Positions 16,646-25,376 of a DNA stretch of 64,000 nt are shown piece after piece. The stretch spans positions 806,001 through 870,000 of the forward strand of contig NZ_QEXV01000001.1 of assembly GCF_003122085.1 (NCBI RefSeq), given 5' to 3'. The first letter of the stretch is position 1. Each line of letters opens with the position of its first letter. The DNA is from Marinicauda salina (GTDB lineage: Bacteria; Pseudomonadota; Alphaproteobacteria; Caulobacterales; Maricaulaceae). A model generated the notes under the pieces. It saw only the letters and a program-made list of their open reading frames with translations, was not told the DNA's origin and ran no database searches. The position numbers were made by a program, and so were the translations under genes.

Positions 16646-17614
16646 ATGCCCGAGATCGACGACGCCGTGCGCCGCTACGCAGCGCGCTTCAAAGACCGCC
16701 CCGAACGCGCCCAGCCGCTGTCGGCGCACCTGCGGGAGCTCGAGGCGGAATCCGTCCACATCATCCGCGAGGTCGCCGCCGAGTTCGAGCGTCCGGTGAT
16801 GCTCTACTCGATCGGCAAGGACTCCGCGGTGATGCTGCATCTCGCGATGAAGGCGTTCTGGCCCTCGCGCCCGCCCTTTCCGCTGCAGCACGTCGACACG
16901 ACGTGGAAGTTCCGCGACATGATCGCCTTCCGCGACGCCATCGCCCGCGAGCTGGGCCTGGAGATGCGCGTCGAGATAAACGAGGAGGGCGTCGAACGGG
17001 GGATCAATCCGATCGACTCGGGCTCGAACCTGCACACCCAGGTGATGAAGACCGAGGCGTTGAGGAACGCCATGGCCCGCCACGGCTACGACGCGGCCTT
17101 CGGCGGGGCGCGGCGCGACGAGGAGAAATCCCGCGCCAAGGAGCGCATCTTCTCGTTCCGGGACGGCAATCACGGCTGGGAGCCGCGCAATCAGCGCCCG
17201 GAACTCTGGCGCAACTTCAACACGCGCATCCGCAAGGGCGAGTCGATCCGCGTCTTCCCGCTGTCCAACTGGACCGAGCTCGACATCTGGCAGTACATCC
17301 TCGAGGAGGACATCCCGATCGTGCCGCTCTACTTCGCCGCCGAGCGGCCGACCGTGGAGCGCGACGGGACCATCGTGATGGTCGATGACGACCGGCTGCC
17401 GCTCGAGCCCGGCGAGACCCCGGTCGATCGCTGGATCCGCTTCCGCACGCTGGGCTGTTATCCGCTCACCGGCGCGATCGAGTCGCGCGCCGCGACGCTG
17501 GAAGAGATCGTCATGGAGATGCTCACCGCGCGCACGTCGGAGCGCTCGGGACGTCTGATCGATTTCGACGAGTCCGGCTCGATGGAGAAGAAGAAGCGCG
17601 AGGGGTATTTCTGA
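16646..17614 (+). CDS. cysD: sulfate adenylyltransferase subunit 2
   Basis: CysD is the catalytic half of ATP sulfurylase, which makes adenylyl sulfate (APS) from ATP and sulfate. The 322-residue product has the PP-loop motif [14 protein letters not shown], then [25 protein letters not shown] and the [15 protein letters not shown] segment typical of CysD. It is about 20 residues longer at the N-terminus than many homologues. The stop overlaps the start of cysNC by one base (TGATG), so the two are translationally coupled, fitting the heterodimer. Confidence 0.97.
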   Translation: MPEIDDAVRRYAARFKDRPERAQPLSAHLRELEAESVHIIREVAAEFERPVMLYSIGKDSAVMLHLAMKAFWPSRPPFPLQHVDTTWKFRDMIAFRDAIARELGLEMRVEINEEGVERGINPIDSGSNLHTQVMKTEALRNAMARHGYDAAFGGARRDEEKSRAKERIFSFRDGNHGWEPRNQRPELWRNFNTRIRKGESIRVFPLSNWTELDIWQYILEEDIPIVPLYFAAERPTVERDGTIVMVDDDRLPLEPGETPVDRWIRFRTLGCYPLTGAIESRAATLEEIVMEMLTARTSERSGRLIDFDESGSMEKKKREGYF

Positions 17615-19509
17615 TGACTCACCAGGAAACCCGCGCCGAGATCATCTCCCGCCTCGCCCGTTCGGGCGACCGCGGCGTACTGCGCTTCATCACCTGCGGC
17701 TCGGTCGACGACGGCAAGTCCACCCTGATCGGCCGGCTGCTCTACGACTCCAAGCTGCTGTTCGAGGACCAGCTTACCGTGCTCGAGCGCGATTCGCGCA
17801 AGCACGGCACGGCCGGCGAGGAGATCGACTTCGCGCTGCTGCTCGACGGCCTCGAGGCCGAGCGCGAGCAGGGCATCACGATCGACGTGGCCTACCGCTT
17901 CTTCAACACCGAGAAGCGCAAGTTCGTCGTCGCCGACACGCCCGGCCACGAGCAGTACACCCGCAACATGGCGACCGGCGCCTCGACGGCCGATCTCGCC
18001 GTCATCCTCGTCGACGCCCGTCAGGGCGTGCTCGCCCAGACCCTGCGCCACACCTACATCGCCAACATGATGGGCATCCGCCACGTCGTGCTGGCGGTCA
18101 ACAAGATGGACCTCGTCGAGCATTCGCGCTCGCGCTTCCACCAGATCGTCTCGGAATACCTCGAGACCGCCGACGGGCTCGATTTCGAGACCATCACGCC
18201 GATCCCGATCTCGGCGCGCTTCGGCGACAACGTCACGCGCCGCTCGGAGGCCATGGACTGGCATGACGGGCCGACGCTGATCGAGCATCTCGAGAACGTC
18301 GAAGCCCATGTCGACGCCAAGACGCACGCCTTCCGCCTGCCCGTGCAGTGGGTCAATCGCCCGAATCACGACTTCCGCGGTTTCTCCGGCACCATCGCCG
18401 CCGGCGAGGTCGCCGTCGGCGACGAGATCGTGGTCGCCGCCTCGGGCGTGAAGGCGACGGTCTCCCGCATCGTCACCGCCGACGGCGATCTCGAACGCGC
18501 CGGCGCCGAGCAGGCGGTCACGATCGTGCTCGACCGCGAGATCGACGTGGCCCGCGGCGACGTGCTGGTCGCCGCCGACGACCGCCCGGAGGTGTCCAGC
18601 CAGTTCGCCGCCGAGCTGCTGTGGATGAACGAGGAGGAGCTGCTGCCCGGCCGCTCCTATCTCCTGAAGGCCGGCCCGCAGGTGACGCCGGCGACGGTGA
18701 CGACGCTCAAGCACAAGCTCGACATCAACACGTTCGACAAGGAGCCCGGCCGGAATCTCGGGCTCAACGAGATCGGCGTGTGCAATCTCTCCACCGCCCG
18801 GCCGATCGCGTTCGATCCGTACAAGGAGATCCGCGAGACCGGCTCCTTCATCCTGATCGACCGCTTCACCAACCAGACGGTGGCGGCGGGCATGATCGAG
18901 TTCGGGCTGCGCCGGGCGAGCAACATCCACCTGCATGCGCTCGACGTGAGCAAGGAGCGCCGCGCGGCGATCAAGGGCCAGAAGCCGGCGATTCTCTGGT
19001 TCACCGGGCTGTCGGGCGCGGGCAAGTCGACCATCGCCAACCTGGTCGAGCAGAAGCTCGCAGAGGCCGGCCACCACACCTACACGCTCGACGGCGACAA
19101 TATCCGCCACGGGCTGAACAAGGATCTCGGCTTCACCGACGCCGACCGGGTGGAGAATATCCGCCGCATTGGCGAGGTGGCGAAGCTGTTCGTCGACGCC
19201 GGCCTGATCGTGACGTGCTCCTTCATCTCGCCGTTCCGTTCCGAACGCCGGATGGTCCGCGAGCTGGTCGAGGAGGGCGAGTTCATCGAGATCTTCGTCG
19301 ACGCGCCGCTGGAAGTCTGCATGCAGCGCGACCCGAAGGGCCTCTACCGCAAGGCGCAGGCGGGCGAGATCAAGAACTTCACCGGCTTCGACAGCCCCTA
19401 CGAGGCGCCGGAGCACGCCGAGCTCGTCGTCGAGACCGCCGATCTCACCGCCGAGGAGGCGGCCGATCAGGTCATCGCGAAACTGAAGGAAGCCGGTCGG
19501 CTGGGGTAA
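17614..19509 (+). CDS. cysNC: bifunctional sulfate adenylyltransferase subunit 1 / APS kinase
   Basis: The 631-residue fusion combines the regulatory GTPase of ATP sulfurylase (Cys[16 protein letters not shown] near residue 29, [17 protein letters not shown]) with an APS kinase (Cys[13 protein letters not shown] near residue 465, then the [14 protein letters not shown] region). Together with CysD it converts sulfate to PAPS. It is the last gene on the plus strand here and converges on cysH with a 19-bp gap. A PAPS-forming fusion beside several sulfotransferase genes points to sulfation as one destination of the product. Confidence 0.97.
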   Translation: MTHQETRAEIISRLARSGDRGVLRFITCGSVDDGKSTLIGRLLYDSKLLFEDQLTVLERDSRKHGTAGEEIDFALLLDGLEAEREQGITIDVAYRFFNTEKRKFVVADTPGHEQYTRNMATGASTADLAVILVDARQGVLAQTLRHTYIANMMGIRHVVLAVNKMDLVEHSRSRFHQIVSEYLETADGLDFETITPIPISARFGDNVTRRSEAMDWHDGPTLIEHLENVEAHVDAKTHAFRLPVQWVNRPNHDFRGFSGTIAAGEVAVGDEIVVAASGVKATVSRIVTADGDLERAGAEQAVTIVLDREIDVARGDVLVAADDRPEVSSQFAAELLWMNEEELLPGRSYLLKAGPQVTPATVTTLKHKLDINTFDKEPGRNLGLNEIGVCNLSTARPIAFDPYKEIRETGSFILIDRFTNQTVAAGMIEFGLRRASNIHLHALDVSKERRAAIKGQKPAILWFTGLSGAGKSTIANLVEQKLAEAGHHTYTLDGDNIRHGLNKDLGFTDADRVENIRRIGEVAKLFVDAGLIVTCSFISPFRSERRMVRELVEEGEFIEIFVDAPLEVCMQRDPKGLYRKAQAGEIKNFTGFDSPYEAPEHAELVVETADLTAEEAADQVIAKLKEAGRLG

Positions 19510-19528
19510 GGCGCCGGTCGCGGACGCG

Positions 19529-20275
19529 TCAGCGCTCCTGGCGGACGATCTTGCCGTCGGCGCCGATATGAATGCCGCACTCTGTCTTGTCCTGGTCGGC
19601 CCAGCGCCCGGCGCGCGGGTCGGCCTGCGCGTCGGCGACCGGCGACGTGCACGGCGCGCAGCCCACCGAGGGATATCCGCGCGCAAGGAGCGGGTGATCG
19701 GGCAGGTCGTGCGCGCGGGCGTAGGCGCGCAGATCCTCCGCCGTCCAGTCGTAGAGCGGGTTCAGCTTGAGCTTGCCGTCCTGGATCTCGACGCGCGGCA
19801 GTTCGCTGCGCTCGCCGCCGTGGTGGCGCTTCCGGCCCGAGATCCAGACCTTGTAGGGCTGAAGCGCGCGGACCAGCGGCAGCGTCTTGCGGACGTGGCA
19901 GCACAGGTCGGGATTGCGCTTGTGAAGATCGCCGCCGGGGTCGTCGGCGGCCAGATCGTGGGCGCTCGGCTGGAGCGTCTGCACGTTCGTCAGCCCGAGG
20001 CGTTCGACAAGTTGATCGCGGTACGCCAGCGTCTCGGGGAAGAGCTTGCCCGTATTGATGAACAGCACCGGCGCGTCGGGCGCCACCTTGGCCAGCTGAT
20101 GCAGGATCACGGCGGACTCGGTGCCGAACGAGGAGACCACGCACGCCTCGCCGGGAAAGATCCGCGTGAGCGTGCGCTCGATCGCGCCGGACGCGTCGAG
20201 ATCCTCCAGCGCGGCGTCGAGCGCCTGGGCGCCGGCCTCGAGCGCGAGGCGGTATTCGGATTTCAGTGCGGCCAT
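19529..20275 (-). CDS. cysH: phosphoadenylyl/adenylyl-sulfate reductase, APS-reductase type
   Basis: This reduces activated sulfate to sulfite with thioredoxin electrons. The 248-residue product has the nucleotide-binding SSFGTESAVILHQ, the catalytic KTECGIH (Cys233), and the CC...CxxC pattern C125-C126 and C206/C209. These four cysteines bind the 4Fe-4S cluster of reductases that accept APS directly; PAPS-only enzymes of the E. coli type lack them. Start ATG 20275 has GAGGGG six nt upstream, so the longer frame to 20350 is rejected. It lies 130 bp downstream of cysQ on the same strand. Confidence 0.92.
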   Translation of the reverse strand: MAALKSEYRLALEAGAQALDAALEDLDASGAIERTLTRIFPGEACVVSSFGTESAVILHQLAKVAPDAPVLFINTGKLFPETLAYRDQLVERLGLTNVQTLQPSAHDLAADDPGGDLHKRNPDLCCHVRKTLPLVRALQPYKVWISGRKRHHGGERSELPRVEIQDGKLKLNPLYDWTAEDLRAYARAHDLPDHPLLARGYPSVGCAPCTSPVADAQADPRAGRWADQDKTECGIHIGADGKIVRQER

Positions 20276-20405
20276 TGAAGCCCCTCGAACGGTCCGCGTC
20301 TGCCGCGCCTCGCGCCTGTCCGCAATGCGTCGCCGGGACGCAGGGTCCAACCCAGCATAGCCGGATCGGCGGCCGAACCCACCCCCGGGCCGCGCCGGGA
20401 CGCGC

Positions 20406-21200
20406 TCAGGCCGGCTTGGCTCCCCACGCGACGAACGGGCCGTTGCGGTAGCCGGCCTCGGCCTTGCCGTAGAGAAAGGCTTCGCCCTCGGGCGTGGTGA
20501 CCGTTCCGCCGGCGGCGGAGAGCACGGCGTGGCCGGCGGCGGTGTCCCACTCCATCGTCGGGCCGAAGCGGGGATAGAGATCGGCGCCGCCCTCGGCGAC
20601 GCGGCAGAACTTGAGCGACGAGCCGGCGCTGATCGACTCCGTGACTCCGTGCGTCTCGGCGAAGCGCCGCGTCTGCTCGTCGGCGTGCGAGCGGCTCATC
20701 ACCGCCGTCAGTCCCGCCGCGGGACGCGTGCGCGTGCGGATCGGCGCGAGCATGTCGGGATCGAAGGCCGCTCCCGGCGCCAGATCGGCCGCAGATGCGG
20801 CCTCGCCGCCGAGATAGATCCGCGCCTTGGCCGGGGCGTAGACGCAGCCCACGACCGGCCGGCGGTCCGAGACCAGCGCGATATTGATCGTGAACTCGCC
20901 GTTCTTGTTGATGAACTCCTTGGTGCCGTCGACCGGGTCGACGAGGAGGAAGTCGCCGCGCGTGTCGGCGCGCTCGCCGGCCTCGAAGCGCTCCTCGGCG
21001 AGCACGGGCACGCCCGCCAGTTCGCGCGCCAGCGCGGCCAGGATGACGTCCTCGGCCCGCCGATCGGCCTCGGTCACCGGGGAACGGTCGGCCTTCTGCT
21101 CGGGCGTGAATTCGGTGGCGTAGACCGCCATAACCGGCCTGGCGGCGTCAGCGGCGATGCCGGCGAACAGCCGGGCGAGGGCGTCTGGTTCGGTCGTCAT
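20406..21200 (-). CDS. cysQ: 3'(2'),5'-bisphosphate nucleotidase
   Basis: CysQ removes the 3'-phosphate of PAP, the by-product of sulfotransferases and PAPS reductases, and so keeps these from product inhibition. The product (264 residues from ATG 21200) belongs to the inositol-monophosphatase fold: metal site residues in PVLAEERFE, the signature LVDPVDGTKEFI, and the second motif MEWDTAAGHAVLSAAGG. An in-frame start at 21326 adds an unrelated stretch. It is likely transcribed together with cysH. Confidence 0.95.
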   Translation of the reverse strand: MTTEPDALARLFAGIAADAARPVMAVYATEFTPEQKADRSPVTEADRRAEDVILAALARELAGVPVLAEERFEAGERADTRGDFLLVDPVDGTKEFINKNGEFTINIALVSDRRPVVGCVYAPAKARIYLGGEAASAADLAPGAAFDPDMLAPIRTRTRPAAGLTAVMSRSHADEQTRRFAETHGVTESISAGSSLKFCRVAEGGADLYPRFGPTMEWDTAAGHAVLSAAGGTVTTPEGEAFLYGKAEAGYRNGPFVAWGAKPA

Positions 21201-21324
21201 GTCGGGAAATCTCGGCGCAGTCGGGAAGGGTCGCCCACCATGCCGATCGCGCCGGACAAGGCAAGTCGCGGCGGTTGTTCGACCATCACTTGAACTTTGC
21301 AGCGTAACGACGGATTTTACGATC

Positions 21325-21630
21325 ATGAGCGATCAGGATTCCGCCGCTGCGCCCGACCCGCTCGACGCCGCCTCCGAGCGCCTGTCCCAGGCGGTCGCCC
21401 GCATCGAGTCGCGTCTGGAGGGCATGCAGGCCCGGCTGAACATGGCCGAGGGCGATGTGCGCGCCGCGCATGGAACCGACGAAGATCGCGCGCGCCTGGC
21501 CGAGGAGCTCGACGCCGCCCGCGCCCGCGAGGCCGAGCTCGCCGACGCCGCCCGCGAGGCCGGCGCGGCGCTGGACGAGGCCCTTGCGGAGCTTCGCGCC
21601 ACGCTCGCCGACGAAGCGGAGCGGCCCTGA
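21325..21630 (+). CDS. DUF4164-like coiled-coil protein
   Basis: A 101-residue, acidic, alanine-rich coiled coil (heptads over most of its length) with no signal peptide, starting at ATG 21325. One base separates its stop from the zapA start. A small DUF4164-type coiled-coil gene directly before zapA is a recurrent arrangement in alphaproteobacteria, which supports the assignment and suggests a cell-division or cell-envelope role. The family call rests on context and composition rather than on a sharp motif. Confidence 0.7.
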   Translation: MSDQDSAAAPDPLDAASERLSQAVARIESRLEGMQARLNMAEGDVRAAHGTDEDRARLAEELDAARAREAELADAAREAGAALDEALAELRATLADEAERP

Positions 21631-21631
21631 C

Positions 21632-22000
21632 ATGTCGAAGGTCACCATCTCCCTCAACGGCCGCGCCTTCACGATCGGGTGCGAAGAGGGTCAGCAGGCC
21701 TATCTGCGCGAGCTGGCCTCGCATCTCGACGGCCATGTGCGCGAGATCTCCGAAAAGGTCGGCCAGATCGGCGATCTGCGCCTGCTGCTGATGGCCTCGC
21801 TCATCGTCGCCGACGAGCTGCGCGAGGCGCAGGGCCGCGTCCAGACGGTCGAGGAGGAGCTCGACGCGTTGAAGTCGCGGCTCTCGGACGCCGATTCGAA
21901 ACGCCGCAATGATCGCGCCCAGGCCGCCGAGGCGCTGGTCCAGGCCGCCGAACGTCTTGAAGCCCTGGCCGCCGACGGCGACGCTGGGGAAAGCGCTTGA
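21632..22000 (+). CDS. zapA: cell division protein ZapA
   Basis: ZapA binds FtsZ and bundles its protofilaments at mid-cell. The 122-residue product has the ZapA N-terminal beta region VTISLNGRAFTIGCEEGQQ and YLRELASHLDGHVREI, followed by a long coiled coil. The helix block GQIGDLRLLLMASLIVADEL is characteristic. The start ATG 21632 follows the stop of the preceding gene by one base. The 6S RNA and fau genes follow, the standard neighbourhood of zapA. Confidence 0.93.
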   Translation: MSKVTISLNGRAFTIGCEEGQQAYLRELASHLDGHVREISEKVGQIGDLRLLLMASLIVADELREAQGRVQTVEEELDALKSRLSDADSKRRNDRAQAAEALVQAAERLEALAADGDAGESA

Positions 22001-22029
22001 GGCGGACCGGGTCCGGGCCCATGTTCATG

Positions 22030-22197
22030 CAAGGCGGTTTCTGGAGCGTGCGTCAGACGACAGCATCCCGGCGACCTTACATCTCTGAGAGGGAGCTACC
22101 TCTGTCCGGGGCCGTGGCCCCGGTCACGCGGCGCCCACCTGGTTATCCGGGTCATCAGGGATCGATGTTCGTCGACGGCGCATCCGGAGCCGCCGCT
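22030..22197 (+). ncRNA. ssrS: 6S RNA
   Basis: Between zapA and fau, the classical site of 6S RNA, lies about 165 nt able to fold into one long rod. The 5' part 22033-22054 (GGCGGTTTCTGGAGCG...) pairs almost fully, with G-U pairs, to 22174-22194 (...GCATCCGGAGCCGCC). CCCGG (22067-22071) pairs with CCGGG (22147-22151). The apical stem is CCGGGG/CCCCGG around a CCGTGG loop, and AGAGG/CCTCT makes a small inner hairpin. 6S RNA mimics an open promoter and sequesters the housekeeping RNA polymerase. Exact ends are estimated from the pairing. Confidence 0.8.
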
Positions 22198-22208
22198 CCG
22201 TTTCCTCC

Positions 22209-22784
22209 ATGTTTCTGAACTGGCGAAAGACGCGCGCGCGGGCGACCGCGGCGAAGGCGCGCCGGATCGCCTACGAGATGGATCCCGAGGCGGGCCATCG
22301 GCTGGCGGCGAACTTCCCCGACGAGGCCTGGCCGGCGATCCACGCGACGGTGGCGGGCTATCGCGCGATCCACGACGAGATCGATCCCGAGCCGCTGATG
22401 GAGACCTTCTTCTGCGAGCAGGCCCGGCTCTGCCTGCCCTGCGTCGCCGGACCCGACCAGCCGCTGGTGTTTCGCGCGTGGTCGCCCGGCGATCCGCTGG
22501 TGCGCGGCGCGTTCGGCGTCGAGGAGCCCGCTCCCGAGGCGCCGGAGGCGCGGCCGCGCCTGGTCCTGCTGCCTCTATTGGGCTTCGACGAGGCGGGCCG
22601 CCGGATCGGTTACGGGGCCGGCTTCTACGACCGCACGCTGGAGGCGCTGCGCCGGCAGGGACCGGTCACGGCGGTGGGCATCGCCTACGAGGCCCAGAAG
22701 CTCGACCGCGTGCCGGCCGCGCGTCACGACGCGCCCGTCGACTGGATCGTCACCGAGCAGCGCGCCTACCGCACGGGGACGTGA
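22209..22784 (+). CDS. fau: 5-formyltetrahydrofolate cyclo-ligase
   Basis: The enzyme (also called YgfA or MTHFS) uses ATP to convert 5-formyl-THF to 5,10-methenyl-THF. The 191-residue product has the conserved LVLLPLLGFDEAGRRIGYGA block followed by GFYDRTL, equivalent to the GxGxGYYDR phosphate-binding loop, and the C-terminal DWIVTEQ segment. The basic N-terminus RKTRARATAAKARR matches the family's usual start. Its position just after 6S RNA supports both calls. Confidence 0.93.
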   Translation: MFLNWRKTRARATAAKARRIAYEMDPEAGHRLAANFPDEAWPAIHATVAGYRAIHDEIDPEPLMETFFCEQARLCLPCVAGPDQPLVFRAWSPGDPLVRGAFGVEEPAPEAPEARPRLVLLPLLGFDEAGRRIGYGAGFYDRTLEALRRQGPVTAVGIAYEAQKLDRVPAARHDAPVDWIVTEQRAYRTGT

Positions 22785-22804
22785 CGGCCGGCCGCAGCGG
22801 GGCG
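22785..22804 (+). repeat. 20-bp direct repeat, left copy
   Basis: The sequence beginning CGGCCGGCCGCAGCGG starts on the base after the fau stop codon and recurs perfectly at 24470-24489; the match ends sharply on both sides. The two copies enclose the haloperoxidase gene. Confidence 0.8.
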
Positions 22805-22811
22805 TGCTTCG

Positions 22812-24287
22812 TCAGCGAGCCGCGGCCGGAGGCGCCTGGGAGCCGTCCACCTCGGCGGTGCCGTCGAAATAGCTCTGGATCGTTGGCCACACATACGCCG
22901 AAACGCGTCGGCCCATTTCCAGCCCCTCGATATTATCGGCGGCGATGTGATAGCCGCCATAGAGGCGTGAAATCCCCGCGGCCTCGGCGGTCTCGGAGAA
23001 AGTCGGGAAATGAAGCGTCACCGGCGTTTCGTGGCCCGGCTCGGTGAGCGAGCCCGCCATGCGCTCGACGCTGTAGCCGAAATGGTCCGATCCGGTGAAT
23101 CGCGCGAGCGTCGCCGCAGACGCCGCGCTCACGGTGGAATGTCCGGACGGATAGCCGGCGAAGGGCGGCGTCGGGAACTCGAACGGGGAGTACGGCATCC
23201 AGTCGGAGCCCGACAGGCTCACCGTGCCTTCGCCGGGACCGCCCCAGCCCTCGATCGTGTCGTCGCCGAAATAATAGCGCACCAGCGTCCAGGGCCGGGA
23301 AGTGTCGTAGTAGATCTTGCTGTCCCACGAGGCGATGAAAGCGTCCATCGCCGTGTTGGCCACCGCGAAATAGAGCTTCACGTCCGTGTCGAGATCGTTC
23401 TGGTCGCGGCAGCTGACGACCTGGGACATCTGCAGCCAGTGTCCGGACTGTCCCGTCGATTGGGGGCCGTCGCGCATGAACTCGACCAGCGCCTTCTGCT
23501 CGACCGTCAGCTCGGCGTTCATGCGCGCGACTTCCTCGATCTCCTCGCGCAGCTGGTCCTCGCCGACGAGCGGCGGCGGCGGCGCGCGGAACTGGTCAGC
23601 GCTTTCCAGGCCGAACGGTTCGACCCGGTACCAGTGCGGCGTCAGCCATTCCTGCACCGCCACGCCGCCTTCTCCGTCGCTGGCGGGAATGGGCTGCCAG
23701 CGATCGGGATCGACGATCCGGTAGGGGCCGTTCACCGGCCGGTACATGGTGTAGTCGGAATAGGGGGAGCCGTCGGAGCCCCGCTCATCGCCCAGCTGAT
23801 TGGCGCCGTCGTGATGGCGCGCCTCGAGGACGGCCTCGGCGGCCAGCCGCCCGACCCCTTCCGGCCGGGACGGATCGCGCGTCACCAGTTCGGGGTCCAG
23901 CCCGAAGGCCTCGAATTCCCGGCGCAGGAAGTCGGCCTGTTCGGGATACTGATCGAGCGCCGCGATGAAGCTCGCATAGGCGATCGCGACGCGCTTGTTC
24001 TCCAGCGTGCGTTCCTCGGGCGGCCTGCGCAGCGCGTCTCCGTAGCCGGTGCCGACGGCGACATCGTCATAGGCTGCCCACGCGTCGAATGCAGCGGTTT
24101 GCACGATCGCCATCTGTCGCGACAACACGGTCGGGCGGGCGCCGAAGACTTGGACATCGGACGCCGCGGCCTCCAGGGAGACATCCAGCCAGTGGTAGGC
24201 TGCGCTTGGCGTGAAATCCTCCGGTCCGGTCGCGCAGGTGCGCGTCTCGGCGCTCGCGGCGAGAAGCATCAGGCTTTCAATGATCAT
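22812..24287 (-). CDS. vanadium-dependent haloperoxidase / PAP2-family protein
   Basis: The 491-residue protein carries the vanadate-binding set of haloperoxidases and acid phosphatases: K324 and R331 (SKIYYDTSRPW), S381-G382-H383 (GYPSGHS), R441 and H447 (SRLYGGYHIAADN). Vanadium enzymes of this kind oxidise halides with hydrogen peroxide; related PAP2 proteins are phosphatases, and the sequence alone does not separate the two. Start ATG 24287 has a strong GGGAGG seven nt upstream; the frame to 24563 is non-coding extension. The N-terminus (IIESLMLLAASAETRTCA) may be a short signal peptide. It stands alone, flanked by a 20-bp direct repeat. Confidence 0.85.
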   Translation of the reverse strand: MIIESLMLLAASAETRTCATGPEDFTPSAAYHWLDVSLEAAASDVQVFGARPTVLSRQMAIVQTAAFDAWAAYDDVAVGTGYGDALRRPPEERTLENKRVAIAYASFIAALDQYPEQADFLRREFEAFGLDPELVTRDPSRPEGVGRLAAEAVLEARHHDGANQLGDERGSDGSPYSDYTMYRPVNGPYRIVDPDRWQPIPASDGEGGVAVQEWLTPHWYRVEPFGLESADQFRAPPPPLVGEDQLREEIEEVARMNAELTVEQKALVEFMRDGPQSTGQSGHWLQMSQVVSCRDQNDLDTDVKLYFAVANTAMDAFIASWDSKIYYDTSRPWTLVRYYFGDDTIEGWGGPGEGTVSLSGSDWMPYSPFEFPTPPFAGYPSGHSTVSAASAATLARFTGSDHFGYSVERMAGSLTEPGHETPVTLHFPTFSETAEAAGISRLYGGYHIAADNIEGLEMGRRVSAYVWPTIQSYFDGTAEVDGSQAPPAAAR

Positions 24288-24561
24288 GGTCGTCCCTCCC
24301 TTGAGCGCGACCCTAACTTCGCGACAGGGGCGCGCAACCCGTTGGTCGTCGGGTCCTCGCAATCGAATCAGGCGCCTGATCGCTGGATCAGCTCTGCTTC
24401 GAGCCTGTGCGGCGCCGGCCCCGGGCTGACGCCGTCCGTCTCGGAGCCGCGCCCGCGCCGACGCATGTCCGGCCGGCCGCAGCGGGGCGGATTGGAATTC
24501 GTCCGCGGACGGCCTAGAAAGCCCGCGCCTTCGGACGACCTTCCCGACCCAGGAGCCCCGC
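24288..24561. promoter_or_regulatory. divergent intergenic region, haloperoxidase / ferredoxin reductase
   Basis: This 274-bp spacer lies between divergent genes and contains the right copy of the 20-bp direct repeat (24470-24489). Both promoters should be here; I recognise no specific operator. Confidence 0.35.
24470..24489 (+). repeat. 20-bp direct repeat, right copy
   Basis: Perfect repeat of 22785-22804, same orientation, 72 bp before the ferredoxin reductase start. The spacing between copies is about 1.7 kb and contains only the haloperoxidase gene. Confidence 0.8.
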
Positions 24562-25332
24562 ATGGCGGCCGTGACCCAGCAGACGGTGATTTCCGTTCGC
24601 CACTACACCGACCGGCTGTTCGCCTTCCGCGTCACCCGGCCGGCGAGCTTCCGCTTCCGCTCGGGCGAGTTCGTGATGCTCGGCCTCGAGGTCGACGGAA
24701 AGCCGCTGCTGCGCGCCTATTCGATGGCGAGCCCGGCCTGGGACGACGAGCTCGAATTCTTCTCCATCAAGGTGCCCGACGGGCCGCTCACCTCGCGGCT
24801 CCAGCATATCGAGCCCGGCGACGAGATCCTGCTCGGCGCCAAGGCCACCGGCACGCTGGTGCTCGACGCGCTTCTGCCCGGCGACCGGCTCTACCTGCTC
24901 TCCACGGGCACCGGCATCGCGCCTTTCGCCAGCATCGTGCGCGACCCCGAGACCTATGAGCGCTACAGCCGGGTGATCCTCACCCACACCTGCCGCGAGG
25001 CCGCCGAGCTGGAATACGGCCGCGAACTGGTCGCCGCGGTGAAGGCCGATCCGCTGGTCGGCGAGCTGGCGAGCGAGAAGCTCGTCTACTATCCCAGCGT
25101 CACGCGCGAGGCCTTCGAGCGCACCGGGCGCATCACGAAGCTGATCGACGAGGGGACGCTGTTCGAGGAGATCGGCGCGCCGCCTTTCGATCCCGCCTGC
25201 GACCGCGTGATGATCTGCGGCTCGAAGGCGATGCTCGAGGACTGCCGCAAGCGCGTCGAGGCCGCGGGCCTGACCGAAGGCTCGAACTCGCGGCCCGCCG
25301 AGTTCGTCGTCGAGAAGGCGTTCGTGGGCTGA
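24562..25332 (+). CDS. fpr: ferredoxin--NADP+ reductase
   Basis: A flavoenzyme exchanging electrons between NADPH and ferredoxin/flavodoxin. The 256-residue product has the FAD-binding LLRAYSMASPAWDDELEFFS (RxYS motif), the SIKVPDGPLTSRLQ segment, the NADP-binding STGTGIAPFASIVRDPE and the C-terminal VMICGSKAMLEDC, ending in the short FVVEKAFVG typical of the bacterial subclass. A ribosome site AGGAG lies just upstream. It may serve sulfite reduction or oxidative-stress defence; the neighbours do not decide this. Confidence 0.93.
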   Translation: MAAVTQQTVISVRHYTDRLFAFRVTRPASFRFRSGEFVMLGLEVDGKPLLRAYSMASPAWDDELEFFSIKVPDGPLTSRLQHIEPGDEILLGAKATGTLVLDALLPGDRLYLLSTGTGIAPFASIVRDPETYERYSRVILTHTCREAAELEYGRELVAAVKADPLVGELASEKLVYYPSVTREAFERTGRITKLIDEGTLFEEIGAPPFDPACDRVMICGSKAMLEDCRKRVEAAGLTEGSNSRPAEFVVEKAFVG

Positions 25333-25376
25333 GACTACAGTCTTTATCCTGTTGCTGACGCCGGTTCGGGGAAGTC

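Noticed and set aside
17458-19686. 742-codon open frame on the minus strand opposite cysNC
   Set aside because: It is the antisense shadow of a strongly conserved gene; the translated product is a low-complexity Arg/Asp/Val/Gly-rich sequence with no family pattern.
23010-24959. 649-codon plus-strand frame opposite the haloperoxidase
   Set aside because: The minus strand carries the intact vanadate-binding residues and a good ribosome site; the plus frame is its shadow.
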